The notes under the pieces: generated by a model
What the model saw: the letters and a program-made list of their open reading frames with translations, nothing else
What the model was told of the DNA's origin: nothing
Databases searched by the model: none
Position numbers and translations under genes: made by a program
Assembly: GCF_023078275.1 (NCBI RefSeq)
Contig: NC_062993.1
Location: 6,757,252-6,821,251, forward strand
Reading direction: 5' to 3'
From: Leguminivora glycinivorella
Taxonomy: Eukaryota; Arthropoda; Insecta; Lepidoptera; Tortricidae
DNA length: 64,000 nt
Shown here: piece after piece, positions 40,714 through 52,996 of the stretch
Position numbering within the stretch: position 1 is the first letter of the stretch
Layout: each line of letters begins with the position of its first letter

Positions 40714-40848
40714 TTAGTGGTAAGCGTTGTAAGCAAGTTCCTGGGCGATTTCTTGAGGTTCAGCTGTGTCCCTCCTTTGGCGAGCGGCGTAGGCGGCGTC
40801 CCAAGGTCCATGGGCTGCGATCTGGGGGTGGGTGTTGTCCGCGGCGAT
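40714..40848 (-). CDS. Osiris gene B exon 3 (AQELAY tail)
   Basis: The acceptor is AGTTTACCCAG and the stop TAA is at 40716-40714. It encodes 44 residues ending ELAYNAYH. Confidence 0.88.
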   Translation of the reverse strand: MAADNTHPQIAAHGPWDAAYAARQRRDTAEPQEIAQELAYNAYH

Positions 40849-41961
40849 CTGGGTAAACTACAAGGTTAGGCTCAAGGGTAAGTGAGGAAATGTTAGACGA
40901 AAGGTGCAAATACTACAAACTTAAATATGTGACTTCAGTGATATGATATTATGGAACATGTGTGCGTGATTTAGAAGAAGGTGTTTGTGAAAATAAACTT
41001 CATTCGTATTCCCAGACAGATCGCATAAAAAACAATTAGGCCGTTCAAAATAATATGCCATATGATCTTGCAGACGGTGAAAAACTGCATTAATAGTGAT
41101 GCCCTGCATAATATCGCCTCATTTAAATTCAGAATAGGGAATATAGTGAAAGTGGTGCTTTATAGAATCGGTGCAGTGAATATCGAATACGATGCGATTT
41201 TAGTTTACCTTTTCAAATCGTAAAGTATTCTAAATTAAACAATTGAACTCACCTTTTTGCAAAGCTGGAAGATGGCGAGAGCAACGGAGACGACGAAAGA
41301 GAAGAAAGACAGCTGCAGGGCGTTCCAGGCCTTCAGACCGAGGACTCCGATAGCCAGAGGGATGAGGGTCATAGCCTTGAGGAGCACGAACACCAGGATT
41401 GGCACGATGATCTTCTTGAGCTTAGCTTTACGGGCCTCTCCAACGGAACGAGCACCTTCCTTGTTGAACTTGATGTTCACGCTCATCTCATCCTGGTCCA
41501 GGTTCCTCGGGCTCACGGTGATCTTGGTGTCGGCGATGGGCAGTTGAAAGGTCACGTCGTGGGACTGGATGAAGCTTTCAACGTTGTCGAAGAAGTCCCC
41601 GGTGGAACGGCCGGTGACGTCATTGGCAGCATCGTTCTTGGTCACTTCCACGGCTTCGGAGATCTAGACAAAAAAATCATTAGATGACAACTTAAGTGGA
41701 AAAAACATTGAAGGTTAGATATATGATATTCAGTGTTATATTTACCTGGAAAGTGTCTTTCTTGAAGATGGTATCCAACAAGGACATAACCTTGAATTTG
41801 ATGCAAGCGGTAGGATCAGATCCTTCAGCACAGCCGGACCTCATCTCCTCAACCATCCCATCCATGGGTGTTCCCTTCCAGAACCCTTGCTTGGCAGGCT
41901 GAGCTAAGGCACCTCCGAAGAGCGCCAAGGCCACGACGAACATCGCTCTGTGAGACACCAT
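40714..41961 (-). CDS. Osiris-family protein (DUF1676), three exons
   Basis: Exons on the minus strand: 41961-41746, 41663-41253, 40848-40714. The total is 762 nt, giving 253 residues. The protein has a signal peptide (MVSHRAMFVVALALFGGALA) and the two-cysteine segment RSGCAEGSDPTACIKFKVMS, followed by a DUF1676 core. A basic-hydrophobic region follows (ARKAKLKKIIVPILVFVLLK) with a long membrane span in exon 2. Exon 3 ends with IAQELAYNAYH, matching the AQ-LAY motif near the C terminus of this family. All junctions are phase 0. It is oriented like the Osiris gene at 29.1-30.7 kb but clearly diverged from it, so it is an old paralogue rather than a recent copy. The exact Osiris number is not assignable by eye. 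Confidence 0.9.
41253..41663 (-). CDS. Osiris gene B exon 2
   Basis: The acceptor is TTTTTGTCTAG and the donor GTGAGT. It encodes 137 codons from ISEAVEV to FQLCKK, with the membrane span. Confidence 0.9.
41746..41961 (-). CDS. Osiris gene B exon 1
   Basis: ATG at 41961-41959; donor GTAAAT after base 41746. It encodes 72 codons: the signal peptide and two-cysteine region. Confidence 0.88.
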
Positions 41962-42033
41962 CTTGTCTGTTCTCCTGGTGTGTACCGTTGGAAGGCTGGT
42001 GAGTGTGTGATGATTTCGTCAGGGACTCCGCGC

Positions 42034-42041
42034 TTTTTATA
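42034..42041 (-). promoter_or_regulatory. TATA box of Osiris gene B
   Basis: TATAAAAA on the minus strand, 73-80 bases upstream of the ATG, in a good position for a start near 42005-42010. Confidence 0.6.
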
Positions 42042-42929
42042 CAGCCATTTCAAATTCAGCACGTTGTTGGTAGTTCCGGTACGCATTGGCTTGTCGTCAA
42101 TGAACCAGGTGGGGAGTTACGATCTTTTGAAGCGGACAGGATCTAAGTGTAAGGGAAAGCTATTTGATATGAATCCTCCTCAACTGTCTAAATCCAAAAA
42201 GTCTTATCCTTAAAGACTGTTGTTTATTCTCCAGTCGTTTAGGTTTGGAGTGTTTGGAGTGCCTTTTCTGTTGTTTGTGACACCGTACCCCGATTCGGGC
42301 AGTTGTGATCCAGTTAAGCTGTCGCATTCTGCCTTATGGCTGATTGTATGAGTGTGAGCGAGAGGTGAGAGCGAGGGCTAGGTGTTTGATATGGAAGACG
42401 GGCAGGCAGCACGCGCACTTTGCATACGTAATGGTGTTGGCTATCATTGAACTTGTCATCGTGGAGATAACATCGCTAAAGAGCCGATTTATTACTCTGG
42501 GTGCGATGCAGGGTCAAGGATTAGCCAAGTCACATATTGTGAATGAAAGTCAGATCAAAAATAAAAAAAGTTTCTCATAGGTATTTCATAATCTTATGCC
42601 TATGTCCAATTCTTATCATATTATTATAGCTTCAATAAGCTATAGATATAAAGACTGGATTTCACTGCCCTTTTCCGTCCTTTTCATCTGCATACAAAAG
42701 TGCGAAAGAGAGACCCCTAATATATATTAGCTCGTTATTGTGGATAGAGTATAGTACCAAAGCCTATAACTATATTAGATAGCAGGCAATCTAACCGCTG
42801 AAGACCGACATCTCTTCCGTGCAACCCTAAGGTAGTAATATTTACTCAGTACTTACCTACTAATGATCATTTTGTGTTATCTGAGGGTGTATATAGTGTA
42901 TACGTGTTTTTGACAGAAAATGTAGAAAA

Positions 42930-43135
42930 ATACAATCACGCCTGTATCCCATGAAGGGGTAGGCAAAGCACATGAAACTACTCGTTTCAGTGCCACTCTT
43001 GGCAAATAAGGGGTTGAAAGAAAACGAAACTGTGACATTGCAGTGACAGGTTGCCAGCCTCTCGCCTACGCCACAATTTAACCCATAGGTATCGTGGTGA
43101 CGTCCGTGTGGTGACGGGTTAAGAATTTCACCACC
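42930..43135. repeat. Interspersed lepidopteran repeat (TACAATCACGCCTGTATCCC)
   Basis: TACAATCACGCCTGTATCCC ATGAAGGGGTAGGC, ACATGAAACTACT and CAGTGCCACTCTTGGC. A second piece in reverse is at 59770-59850. Confidence 0.6.
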
Positions 43136-44071
43136 CCTTTCTTTCTAATTAATAATAAGGTTTCTAATTAGGTACTAATTATGTAAAAAAAAACGAAAAT
43201 GATTCCTTCATTATAGTATTTTATACAACTGGTGGTTAAAAGAGGTCAAAAAAGGTGAGTGGCGTGGGTAACAATTTGAGGCGAAGCCGAAAATTGTTAA
43301 TAAAGACGCCACGAGCATCCCCTCCTCCTCTGTTGCCTTCTCTGTTGGTTTTCCATTTTCCTGAAAGTTCAAATTTCCAGGACAAGATCTGTTTGTTTAA
43401 TGGTACAAAGGCAGATAAGAAAACTGCGGGAGAACACCTAACAAGGCTTTAGCATGCTAATAGCTAATAAGTTGTTTATTTATTTATTTTTTTTTGTTTG
43501 CTAATCAGCAACATAGATAAGCATCATCAACAGTAGTATACATATAATCGAGGCAAGCTGCATGGACACATAATATGAAGCAGGGTACCTATAGTGTTTA
43601 CACACTTCATCCACCCGTAAGTAACCCAACCGAACCGTCATCGCCCGTAAAGGGTTTTCAAGCTAAATGTCTCCTTTTCCATGATTCTCCACATTGTCAT
43701 ATTATCGTGACTTGACTTGAATAACATTGGCAACGAACTATAAAATGGCGGAAAAACACGAGTGGAAAATAAAAAGTAAAAAAAAAAAAACTGATCGATT
43801 TTCAAATACTACGCCAACATAACGAAGTATTATATACCTAGTGTTTATGATACATGGTATTTGTATTCAATGTAGAACTGAATACTATCTCGTAGTTTAC
43901 AGTTAAACTTAGCCACTTTGTTGTCTACTTAAGCATAAAGTCATTAATCACAAGCAATCGATTTCAATCATACTATGTATATGTAATTGTGTACCTCTAT
44001 ATTCATTTCCCATTAATCTAAATCGAATATTGACAAAATCAAAGTTATAAACAAATACTCTTAGGCCCACT

Positions 44072-44160
44072 TGCACCAACCACTTAACTCAGGGTTAGTG
44101 GGCTGTCATCTGTCAAATTCCATATAAAATGGTGGGTTAACCCTCGGGTTGAAATGAAAT
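44072..44160. mobile_element. Truncated MITE, CCCACTTGCACCAACC end
   Basis: TTAGGCCCACTTGCACCAAC CACTTAACTCAGGGTTAGTG and GGTGGGTTAACCCTCGGGTT. It resembles the 9394-9522 end type, but no right end was found. Confidence 0.45.
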
Positions 44161-45393
44161 ACCAATGCGGTAAGGTAACGGTGGAAATTCTATTCGATCA
44201 GGCGTCGCCAGAATACAAAATGATTGCCCATTTTCGTCCGGATCCGCCGGCAGAGAAAGTGATGCCTATTTCACTTGGACAATTAAATTAATTATGTATT
44301 TAATGTCCGCCGACTGGCAATGCCTGTGCCAAGTGCCAAGTTGTATATGGTTGAAGACACGGAATAAAAAAAAATATAGCCTAGTACAATATCTGTTATA
44401 CGCAGGGCTGCCATCTCAAATTTCGCCAAACCCGGACAAAGATTCAAAAAACCCAGACATTTGGCGTAAATCGCATTTTTATTTTTTTCCTCGGACGATT
44501 CCGAAAATAATATTTTTTTAAAACAAAACCTTTCATTTTCATCCATTTATTTTTTAATTTCGTACAATGTGAATTTTTGCAATAAACAATAACAAAAACA
44601 AAACAAAATTCTTACAAAAAAATAAAATTTGTCTCTTTTCAGTTCTCGTATAACTTATACGGAATAAATATTTTCAACGCTCGTACCATATTTAATTATT
44701 TGTAAATTAAAAATGAATTGATTTACAAATAAATTGCTGTCCGTATGCAATTACAACATATTGCAAAGTGTCTGTGAATATTAGATCTATAATTTATTAC
44801 AGATAAATGACGTAAATAATTCAAAGTGCCAACTTTACTGACATCAACTTTACGTGATTCTGTGTTTTTCAATGGATTTGGTTAAAAAAATAATAAATTC
44901 TTTTTTGTTTATTTTATTCCCTAGCCCTTTTATGTAAGACGATGTAAAAGTACTTATATTAACTATTAATACAAGTATTCTACTCGTATGTAAGTATGAA
45001 TAAAGTGGGCTATGTCTGTGATATCAATTACGCATTATACCAGACGTTTTTAGCTAAGCTTATCGTGACCGTCATCGCACTAAGCTGGGCGTTCGAGCAC
45101 ACATTACATCACCGCAAACACATTGTCCACTCAGCTCTCAAAACAAATCCATGTCAAATCAAACTAACGGCTCTGTCAATGCAAACTGCACCGGCCCACA
45201 TCGTTGACTTAATCATTAATTCATTGCCACGCCGAGGAAGCGCCAAACCAAAACTATGGAGCGGCCCACACTTGGTGTGTGAGGCCATTTAATATTAAAT
45301 ACCTGCTACTTAGTTACCTCACCGCCACCGCTCCGAGTGGACACCAGTACAGAAGAAAACTCAGTGACCTGTTATCCCCCTTTCTTGATAAGG

Positions 45394-46164
45394 ACATGTC
45401 TAAATTAACTGTGACGAATTTCACGAAGCGGACAGGAAGCCCCTTCAGCAAGAATGAGACGATTGAAGTGAAACATGAGGAAGTTTTTCAGAAATCTCCG
45501 TTTGAGAAGCAGAAGGAGAAACAGAGTGAGCTGCTGCAGAAGGTGAATAAGAAGACTGCTGAATACCAATCGAATAAACCTAGTTCTGGAGTATTTACTG
45601 AAGTTACTACATCAGAGCCGTTTACATCTAAGAATTGCAACAGCTAAAGACGTTAAAAATGATGTAAGAGCATCACCTCCCAAAAATATCCCAAATGGAA
45701 ATGGATCTAAGAGTCTTCTAGGTTTCCCATCATCAGCTAATGACTTAGCACTTGATGCCAAATCTGACCTTGAAGCTGACACAAACATATCAAAAGAAAC
45801 AAAGGATAAGGTGATCGAAAAACTGTTTACTTTAGTGTCTATGGTCCAGCATGTATTTGAATCTAAAGTGAGAATCATGCAGGAACTTGAAAAGTACAAG
45901 GATACGCATATGAAGAATGAAATTAGGAGAGAAAAAGAGCATTCAGAACAGCTGTATAAACTAAACATGAATTTCCAGAATGAAGTTGTTCAAGCAATTC
46001 AGAGATTGAAGAGTGAGATTGATATTTCTAGAAATGTTACCCAAAAAGTTGAGGATAAAGTTAGTGAAAATGACACATCAATGGAGTTCACAACAAAAAC
46101 ACAGGTAAGCGAAGAAGATGACATTAAAATAGAGGATGGCAAATCAGAAGGAAGTGAAGAGTGA
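45394..46164 (+). pseudogene. Frameshifted coiled-coil coding remnant, intronless
   Basis: I do not recognise the family. From ATG at 45394 (MSKLTVTNFTKRTGSPFSKN) the frame runs to TAA at 45645-45647. The next frame is open from about 45547 and continues TAKDVKNDVRASPPKN and LFTLVSMVQHVFESKVRIMQ, then a charged helical stretch, to TGA at 46162. Both parts are Lys/Glu/Ser-rich and appear to belong to one protein broken by one indel in the overlap. The first frame is also open back to 45279. No introns and no poly-A tract are seen. It could be an old retrocopy, a sequence error, or two exons with an unseen short intron. Confidence 0.5.
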
Positions 46165-46984
46165 TAATTCCACCTAAGTATGTAAAATTACTGTATTATA
46201 AAATAGATTTTGTGGTGCTGTGTTTAATTTGGCTAATAGTTTCCCCAATTTTTGGTTATATATCTTTTCGTGCGTTGTATGCAGGTTTTATAGATTTTTT
46301 TTTCTAGGTAGATTTTCGCATACAGGTAGTGGGGTTTTTATATTCTTGAATCATCCGTCTCTAGGCTACGGTATATGCTTATAAGCGGGTGATAATATAT
46401 GAACTTGTGTATGAACTTATACTAATTTGTGCATTTCTTTTTTTTTCGCCACTTTTGTGCAATGTGATATTTTTGAAAAAAAATATGGTATTTCTACTTA
46501 GAATCACTAGCTTCTTCAAAAACTACTAGGTAGTTAAAAATTGTCCCATACGATTTTTTTTATTTTGGTACCATTTTCCATACATGTTATGTGGGGTAAC
46601 AAAAGAGGAAAGTAACAAAAATGTATGGAAATTCTGGGACACTTTTTGTCTCCCAGTGAGATTGAAAGTACTCGCGATTCTGAGTACAATTGACCTAAAA
46701 TTCCCTAAAAAATCATAATAAATAAAATGGCAAAAAAAGAAATGCTCATTTGCTGTTGCTGTTGATGTTGATGCGTCAAAGTAAGTTCAGTCTGTCAAAT
46801 ATGTTTGTTATGCTACAAACTGTCAAGAAAACTTATACCAAGTTCGAGTCTGACTTGCTCACCTAGGACTTGCAAAACTTGAGGTCATTTATTACGCAAA
46901 AAATATATATTTTTATACTCTCAAGGGAATCAAAATTAAACTTAGTTCTCGTTAATATGACTACTTACAAAAATTGGCAAAAAT

Positions 46985-47415
46985 ATTTTTCCCCTCACTA
47001 ACTCGGAAACACGTGTTTTGTCGTTTAATACCAGCGGGTAAAAACGCATTTTATCCACTAGTGGGTAAAGTAATTTGACCTTGAATAAAGTCAAATTAAC
47101 TGCTTTAAAATTGATAAAAGCAGGTGAATTTAGTAATAAAGATGATTTACCACCTGTGGAACTACTGGAAGCAGTGATAAACGCATTTTTTGCGTTGTAG
47201 TTTCCTCGCTGTAGTGAGGGGAAAAGTTTTGTGTTACACTCGGGTGCAAATGTATTTTACTTCTCGCGTGTTAAAAAACTCGCAAGTTCAGGATTCTATT
47301 CTCGAACCACTCGCTTCGCTCGTGGTTCAACTATAGAATCCTTCCACTTGCTCGTTTTTCAATTCCACACTCGGCGTTAAAATACAACTTTGCCCCCTTG
47401 TATAACAAATAACTA
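46985..47415. repeat. Interspersed repeat with palindromic blocks
   Basis: TTCCCCTCACTAACTCGGAA, GTTTCCTCGCTGTAGTGAGG GGAA, ATTCTATTCTCGAACCACTC and GAACCACTCGCTTCGCTCGT GGTTCAACTATAGAATCC form nested inverted repeats. No coding capacity. Confidence 0.5.
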
Positions 47416-47867
47416 TTATCATGCTACACAAACAGGAAAATAATTTTTTTTGGAAACAGAATTTTTATTGAATAAACGTTTGTATTGGAACCCTTGGTTA
47501 TTGGCTTGTGGTATTTTTTTTTGTTGTAATCAGAGATCGATTAATGTTTTTCTTTTCAAAAAACTTTTATTCAAAGACATTTTGCAAGTATCGCTTCAGT
47601 ATGGCTTTTTATGTCGCTCGTAAGTTGAGAACCCTCCAGCATGTGTGGTCCGGTACTAGGTCGGTATTTACATATTTATAGTTTTATAAATCACTTAATA
47701 CTAGACAAAAGGCTGAATTAGGTTAACAAGTCAATTAGTCAAGGTAAATCACCTGCTAAAGAATGCGTGTAGGCGGTGTAGTAGGATTTACTACCGAATC
47801 TATTAGCATTGCACGATCAAAGTAGGTTTAGTTCAGTCGCCGGCAATAACATCGCTCAAAAATGTTA

Positions 47868-48127
47868 TAAATAAATAAATATTACAGGACATTTTTTACA
47901 CAGATTGACTGAGCCCCACGGTAAGCTCAAGAAGGCTTGTATTGTGAGTATTCAGACAACGATATATATAATTTTTGTAATAATATACAAATACATATAT
48001 GTATTAGAAAGCCTCCATGATTCAGGAACAAATATCTGTGCTCATCACACAAATAAATGCCCTTACCGGGATTCGAACCCAGGATCGCAGCTGAGCAGGG
48101 TCACTACCCGCTAGGTCAGACCGGAGG
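47868..48127 (-). mobile_element. tRNA-derived SINE, subfamily 2
   Basis: ACACAGATTGACTGAGCCCC, CCGGGATTCGAACCCAGGAT and GGTCAGACCGGAGGT in plus-strand order. Confidence 0.85.
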
Positions 48128-48159
48128 TTATGGACCTAGAAATAAGATTGTGTCATTTT

Positions 48160-48390
48160 TAACCCCCGACGCAAAGACGACGGGGTGTTGTAAGTTTGAC
48201 GTGTCTGTCTGTTTGTCTGTCCTTCTGTCTGTGTGTGTCTGTCTGTGGCATCAAAGCCGCCGATTTAGATTTTTTTTGTTTGAAAGTTAGTCGGGAGTGT
48301 TCTTAGCCATGTTTCATGAAAATCGGTCCTCTATTATATGTCACGGTCGGGGGTTTATTCAAAATTTTAATTTTGTGGTTAGGTTATTGC
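48160..48390. repeat. Lepidopteran interspersed repeat with TGTC run, copy 2
   Basis: AACCCCCGACGCAAAGACGA at the left, a shorter TGTC run, GGGAGTGTTCTTAGCCATGT and GGTTAGGTTAT at the right, as at 9605-9890. Confidence 0.8.
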
Positions 48391-48414
48391 GGTCTTCTTT
48401 TTGCACGATGTTCT

Positions 48415-48570
48415 TGTCGGTGACTGTACTTAGTCAACGTCACAATCGTTTACGCTTCGTAAGTGTTTTGCAGTTAGCTCTCCCTCTCACTCTTCTGTAG
48501 TGGTGCGACAGAGCCAGACAGTGTTCCGATGGGCACGTATCGTCAATGATTAGTTCGGCTATAGGACAGG
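48415..48570. mobile_element. MITE of the GCGCGACAGAGCCAGAC family, copy 4
   Basis: GGTGCGACAGAGCCAGACAG and TTCGGCTATAGG, with a poorly matching left end. Confidence 0.5.
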
Positions 48571-48900
48571 ACGACACCGGCAGGAGCTTTAGTCGACTTA
48601 TAAAATTGACGTTTTGTGTTGATTCTCTGTTGATGTGGATAAAGCGCGAGTTGTCGAATAGTCACTTGTCAATTTGTCAAAAATTAGACACTTGCAATCC
48701 ATAGTTATATGTAGGTCACGTTAGGTGATAACCCAAACTATTACTTATATAAAACAAAATCATCGTTTATACCAATATAAGACCAAACTGAACAAATGAA
48801 CATGATTTACAATGGAATAAATGAACTATTATAAACCGTATTATTACTATTATTAGTAATTAAACAAAGTTGATTTGTTACATACGTTTTGGTTGTGCAG

Positions 48901-49158
48901 ATAAATAAATAAATAAATAAATAAATATTGGGGACACCTTACACAGATCAACTTAGCCCCAAACTAAGCAAAGCTTGTACTATGGGTGCTAAGCGACGAT
49001 ATACATACTTAAATAGATAAATACATACTTGAAAACATCCATGACTCAGGAACAAATATCTGTGCTCATCACACAAATAAATGCCCTTACCGGGATTCGA
49101 ACCCAGGACCGCGGCTCAACAGGCAGGGTCACTACCGACTGAGCCAGACCGGTCGTCA
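48901..49158 (-). mobile_element. tRNA-derived SINE, subfamily 1
   Basis: A long AAAT tail, TGGGGACACCTTACACAGAT, CCCCAAACTAAGCAAAGC, CCGGGATTCGAACCCAGGAC and ACTGAGCCAGACCGGTCG. It is the reverse-orientation partner of 37619-37872. Confidence 0.85.
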
Positions 49159-49597
49159 AGATGATCATCAAGACTTGATAGAATCGATATGCGATAATAT
49201 CCACTGCTGATTTAAAAATGATACGACTTTGATAGTTAATGCTAGTCGAATAAGGTTCCAGTATTAGCCGGTCCTTAGTTTAAAATATGATCTCATACAA
49301 ATTATCATAAATAACAGTTGGTTTTAAAAAATAACAATGACTAAACCTAAAGTGAGTCATGATGGTAACCGCCTTTTAAACCTAATCCAAAAATATAGTT
49401 AAAGGTATATCTACTAACTGTAGGTATCTACCCACACCATAACGTTATTATAATTTCAAGATCTAAAAAAAGAGAAAATAAGACAATTTTTTTAAAAGTC
49501 TTTATAACTTAAAATCTCGGAACATGTAAGTACATATGTATGTATTGTACATATTTAGGACACAATTTAATAACGTACGTATTGTATTTAAAAACAA

Positions 49598-49674
49598 AAT
49601 TAGGTTACCCACATAAGAGCTTTTCTCAAAAAAGTGCATAAGCCTGCTAGGCTCTTATGTAGGTAACCTAATTT
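49598..49674. repeat. Short perfect-stem hairpin
   Basis: AAATTAGGTTACCCACATAA GAGC pairs over 24 positions, with one mismatch, with GCTCTTATGTAGGTAACCTA ATTT across a loop of about 29 bases. It could be a tiny MITE or a miRNA-like precursor. The sequence alone does not decide. Confidence 0.6.
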
Positions 49675-49769
49675 AGTTGTTCCCAATTGCAAAGCAAAAA
49701 GATCAATTCTGAAAAATCTTACTTATCAATGCATAACATAACTACCATTCTACTTGTATAATGGCAAAC

Positions 49770-49930
49770 CTCAATCACTCAGCGACCACTAGCATAAACT
49801 GTTATACAAAAATTAGCGCCATCTATCATGATCGATACGAACTAATCAAAGACGGTGTGGAGTCCGTTTTCGCGGCATAATTTTAAGTGCCTAGTTCGGC
49901 GATTAATCGCTAGATGGCGCTATGTTTGCA
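49770..49930. mobile_element. Small MITE with GCGCCATCT ends
   Basis: TTAGCGCCATCTATCATGAT at the left and GATTAATCGCTAGATGGCGC TA at the right. Confidence 0.5.
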
Positions 49931-51400
49931 ATGACATAATTTATCTAGGTTTTGGATTTAAATTTTATAATGTTGTACCATATTTGTTTAAAATAACTAA
50001 GTAACAATATATTGAAAAGAATAATGGTTTCAGTGTAATTTATAAAATATAAAGGGTAGGTAGATATTAAAGCGGCACGGATTTTAAAAATCTGTTCTCG
50101 GTTTGACATTAAAGTCCAATAAATAAATAATCTTGTATATAAAATGACTAATATCAGAGGTTGCAATGAAATCAAATCTACTGAAATTGGTATTAGAGAC
50201 GAATATGGAAAAACAAAAAATGGACTATAAAACTGTCTGAGAAAATCGATCGATCAAGGCATTTTATTAAAACACTAGTTTAATAATGGCACTAAGGAAG
50301 ACCTTAACAGCTGAGTTATTATATCATTTATAACCGCAATTTTTATCTAATTAAGGCAGAGCAGAAACTGAGACACAGCCAAACGTTAGAAAAAACACCA
50401 TAACACGTGCAAGAAATTTATAAAATCCACATCTGCGAAATCGTGCTTTTTATAAGAATTTCTTTTGATATGCTGGTAAAAAACGAGGCCCTTGCGTTTT
50501 TTACAATTCACATATCGGATGATTTTGGTACGCGACGTTAGATACAGCGGGTGTTTTTTTGTGAAATTCTATTCGCTTAATTGGTACTCAGATCTACTCC
50601 TATGCTTAATCACAGTATAATAAAGAGTACTATCGTACAGTATGGCCACTCCCGTTCCCCGCTGAAAGTGCCGTCCACCCCCTCTCGGTTACCTCACAGT
50701 TACCGCCTGTCAAAAACGCCAACAGTCGACCTGTCATATCTCACTCATACAAGCATGCTACACGTTCACATACACGAGGTTAGAATGTGTGCCAGGAACG
50801 CGCCTCTTTCATATGTTTGATCGCCAGTGTCTGAAATGTGGCTTAATTTTTGTTTCTATATGCAAATAGGTATCTTCTTAAGTTCTTATTTTATTGTGAA
50901 AGTTCTTAGTTTTCATAGATCTTTCAGCAGATTTCGCTTTAAGTACCTATTTTAACATCAAAGTTCTGTGTTTTGAATTTTGCCATTTGATCAGACTTAA
51001 ACACCACTGCTGGAACAATGAAAAATTCAAAAATTCTTCGGTTGGTAAATTCTCATTCAGACCCAAGCGAACGACCGTCAATATTTCTACTTGCATTTTT
51101 TATTTATTTCTTATACATTTTCTACATTCAACATTCAACGAGATAATATTCACACGGGAACTCACTAATACACAAATTTGCGAATCTCTAGGGATTGTAG
51201 AGAGGAAATTGAAGTTAGGTGGAGTCAAGATCATGGTTAAATTAGTATTGCTATCGTAGTGATAGCTTTTCTCAGAACAACCAGTTTAAGAATAATCAGC
51301 CACCACTAATATTTATGACAAGTCTTGAGGTCGTTGATTACACTGGTTTGAATTATTTGGCTTGCGAATAAAATAACATTGATCAACTAAGTAGTATAAA
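49931..51400. other. Unassigned spacer with a GC-richer patch
   Basis: 50630-50820 is less AT-rich and open on the plus strand (79 residues), with TCCCGTTCCCCGCTGAAAGT and ACGTTCACATACACGAGG, but it resembles no family. The rest shows nothing. Confidence 0.4.
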
Positions 51401-52018
51401 AAACCGGCCAAGTGCGAGTCGGGCTCGCGCACAAAGGGTTCCGTAGCAGCAAATATAATAAACTTATTATGTCAATTTATACACCTGCCAAAATTACAGT
51501 TAAATCAACCTATCTCAAAAACTATAAGAGATACTTTGATCAAACCAAAAATCGTTGAAAGAGTTAATTAGCATGCATCACCTCTATTTTTTTTAGAATT
51601 TTATACCCCGTAGTTATAAAAATAGAGGGGGGGGGACATACTTTTTACGACTTTGAGAGCTGATATCTCAAAAACCGTTCACTTTAAGAAAAATGTTTTT
51701 TAGAAAACTTTATATCATTTTAAAAGACCTTTCCATTGATACCCCACACGGGTATGTACATCGAAAAAAAAATTTTCATCCCTCAGTTACATGTATGGGG
51801 GGCCCACCCCCAATTCTTTTTTTTACTATTTAGTGTCATAATTTTGTAGCGGTTCATACAACACATATTCCCATCAAATTTCATCACTGTAGTACTTATA
51901 GTTTCCGAGTAAATCGGCTGTGACAGACGGACAGACGGACAGACGGACAGACGGACAGACGGACATGACGAAACTATAAGGGTTCCGTTTTTGCCATTTT
52001 GGCTACGGAACCCTAAAA
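51401..52018 (-). mobile_element. Second GTCY-type repeat family, full copy
   Basis: It runs from AAACCGGCCAAGTGCGAGTC at the left to GGCTACGGAACCCTAAAAA at the right, with a GACGGACA run at 51925-51965 and ATGACGAAACTATAAGGGTT. The body differs from the 3980-4542 family while the ends are similar, so it is a related but distinct family. Confidence 0.7.
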
Positions 52019-52563
52019 ACGGTCAACCTTCGCGCAGATCACAGGTCAAGTACTAGAAAAAACGCTAGAAAAACGCACGTGCGTTACGGCTGTTAGAAAA
52101 ATGTCGTATGTCATAAACTCTAGGGAATTAGCAATATTATTACATACTTAATCTGTGACAGAATTTTATTTTTACTAATCATAATCTGGTTGGTAATGTA
52201 ATTAAGTGTTCAATGCAAAAACTGAAGCAAAAATAATGTTATGAATCTAAACTTTCAAATTATCGCTTTAAGGTATTAAAATGGCTTGGAGTCTTATGTA
52301 CCTAATCGAATTGTGTACAGGCCCTTAGCCTATCATGACACTTCGGAACACAAGAAGTAGAGTTCAATAACTCTATGGTTTTTTATTGTAGTGTAATTAC
52401 TCGTAGCATCATATTATCTGGTAGAGTTCTGTCGCTATGTCGGCAGGCAGCTCTGTTCAAGTGCCTGCTTACATGTAATTTAATGTTAATGTACTTAGTT
52501 AAGTTTACTTATGGGACCAAATTTTAGGCGTTTATAAATTCTTAACTTTTAGCATATGCATAG

Positions 52564-52710
52564 CGTCACTACTTTTAAAAATCTCGTATCTCACGCTGCT
52601 TCTCAAAGTTAAAACGCAATAAGTCTATATGCATTCCATACATACTTACTACAATTTTCTTTTCATTGACAGACGAAGATACAAGTTTTTTTAAAAGTAG
52701 TGACGATAGG
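52564..52710. mobile_element. Small MITE with CGTCACTACTTTTAAAAA ends
   Basis: CGTCACTACTTTTAAAAATC TCGTATCT pairs with AGATACAAGTTTTTTTAAAA GTAGTGACG. Confidence 0.75.
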
Positions 52711-52996
52711 TCAGTAGGTACATGTTGACAAAACCATTTTTTTTTCAAAAAAATAAGTTTTTAGAGGTAAATATAAATTCACTAATAATACCTATAGGTG
52801 TAAGTATTAAGTAAATTCACTCCTGTGAAATAATATCGATGATGACTCGCATTTTTCTGCCGCTGAAAGTGTTTTATGTTGAAAATTTAATTCAGAATTT
52901 ATAAAAACCATGTTTTAAAGCTTGACTGCAGATAAAATCTTCGAACACCATCGTATTTTTAAACAAACATTTAAAATTTGTTTTCTATCATTTTAG

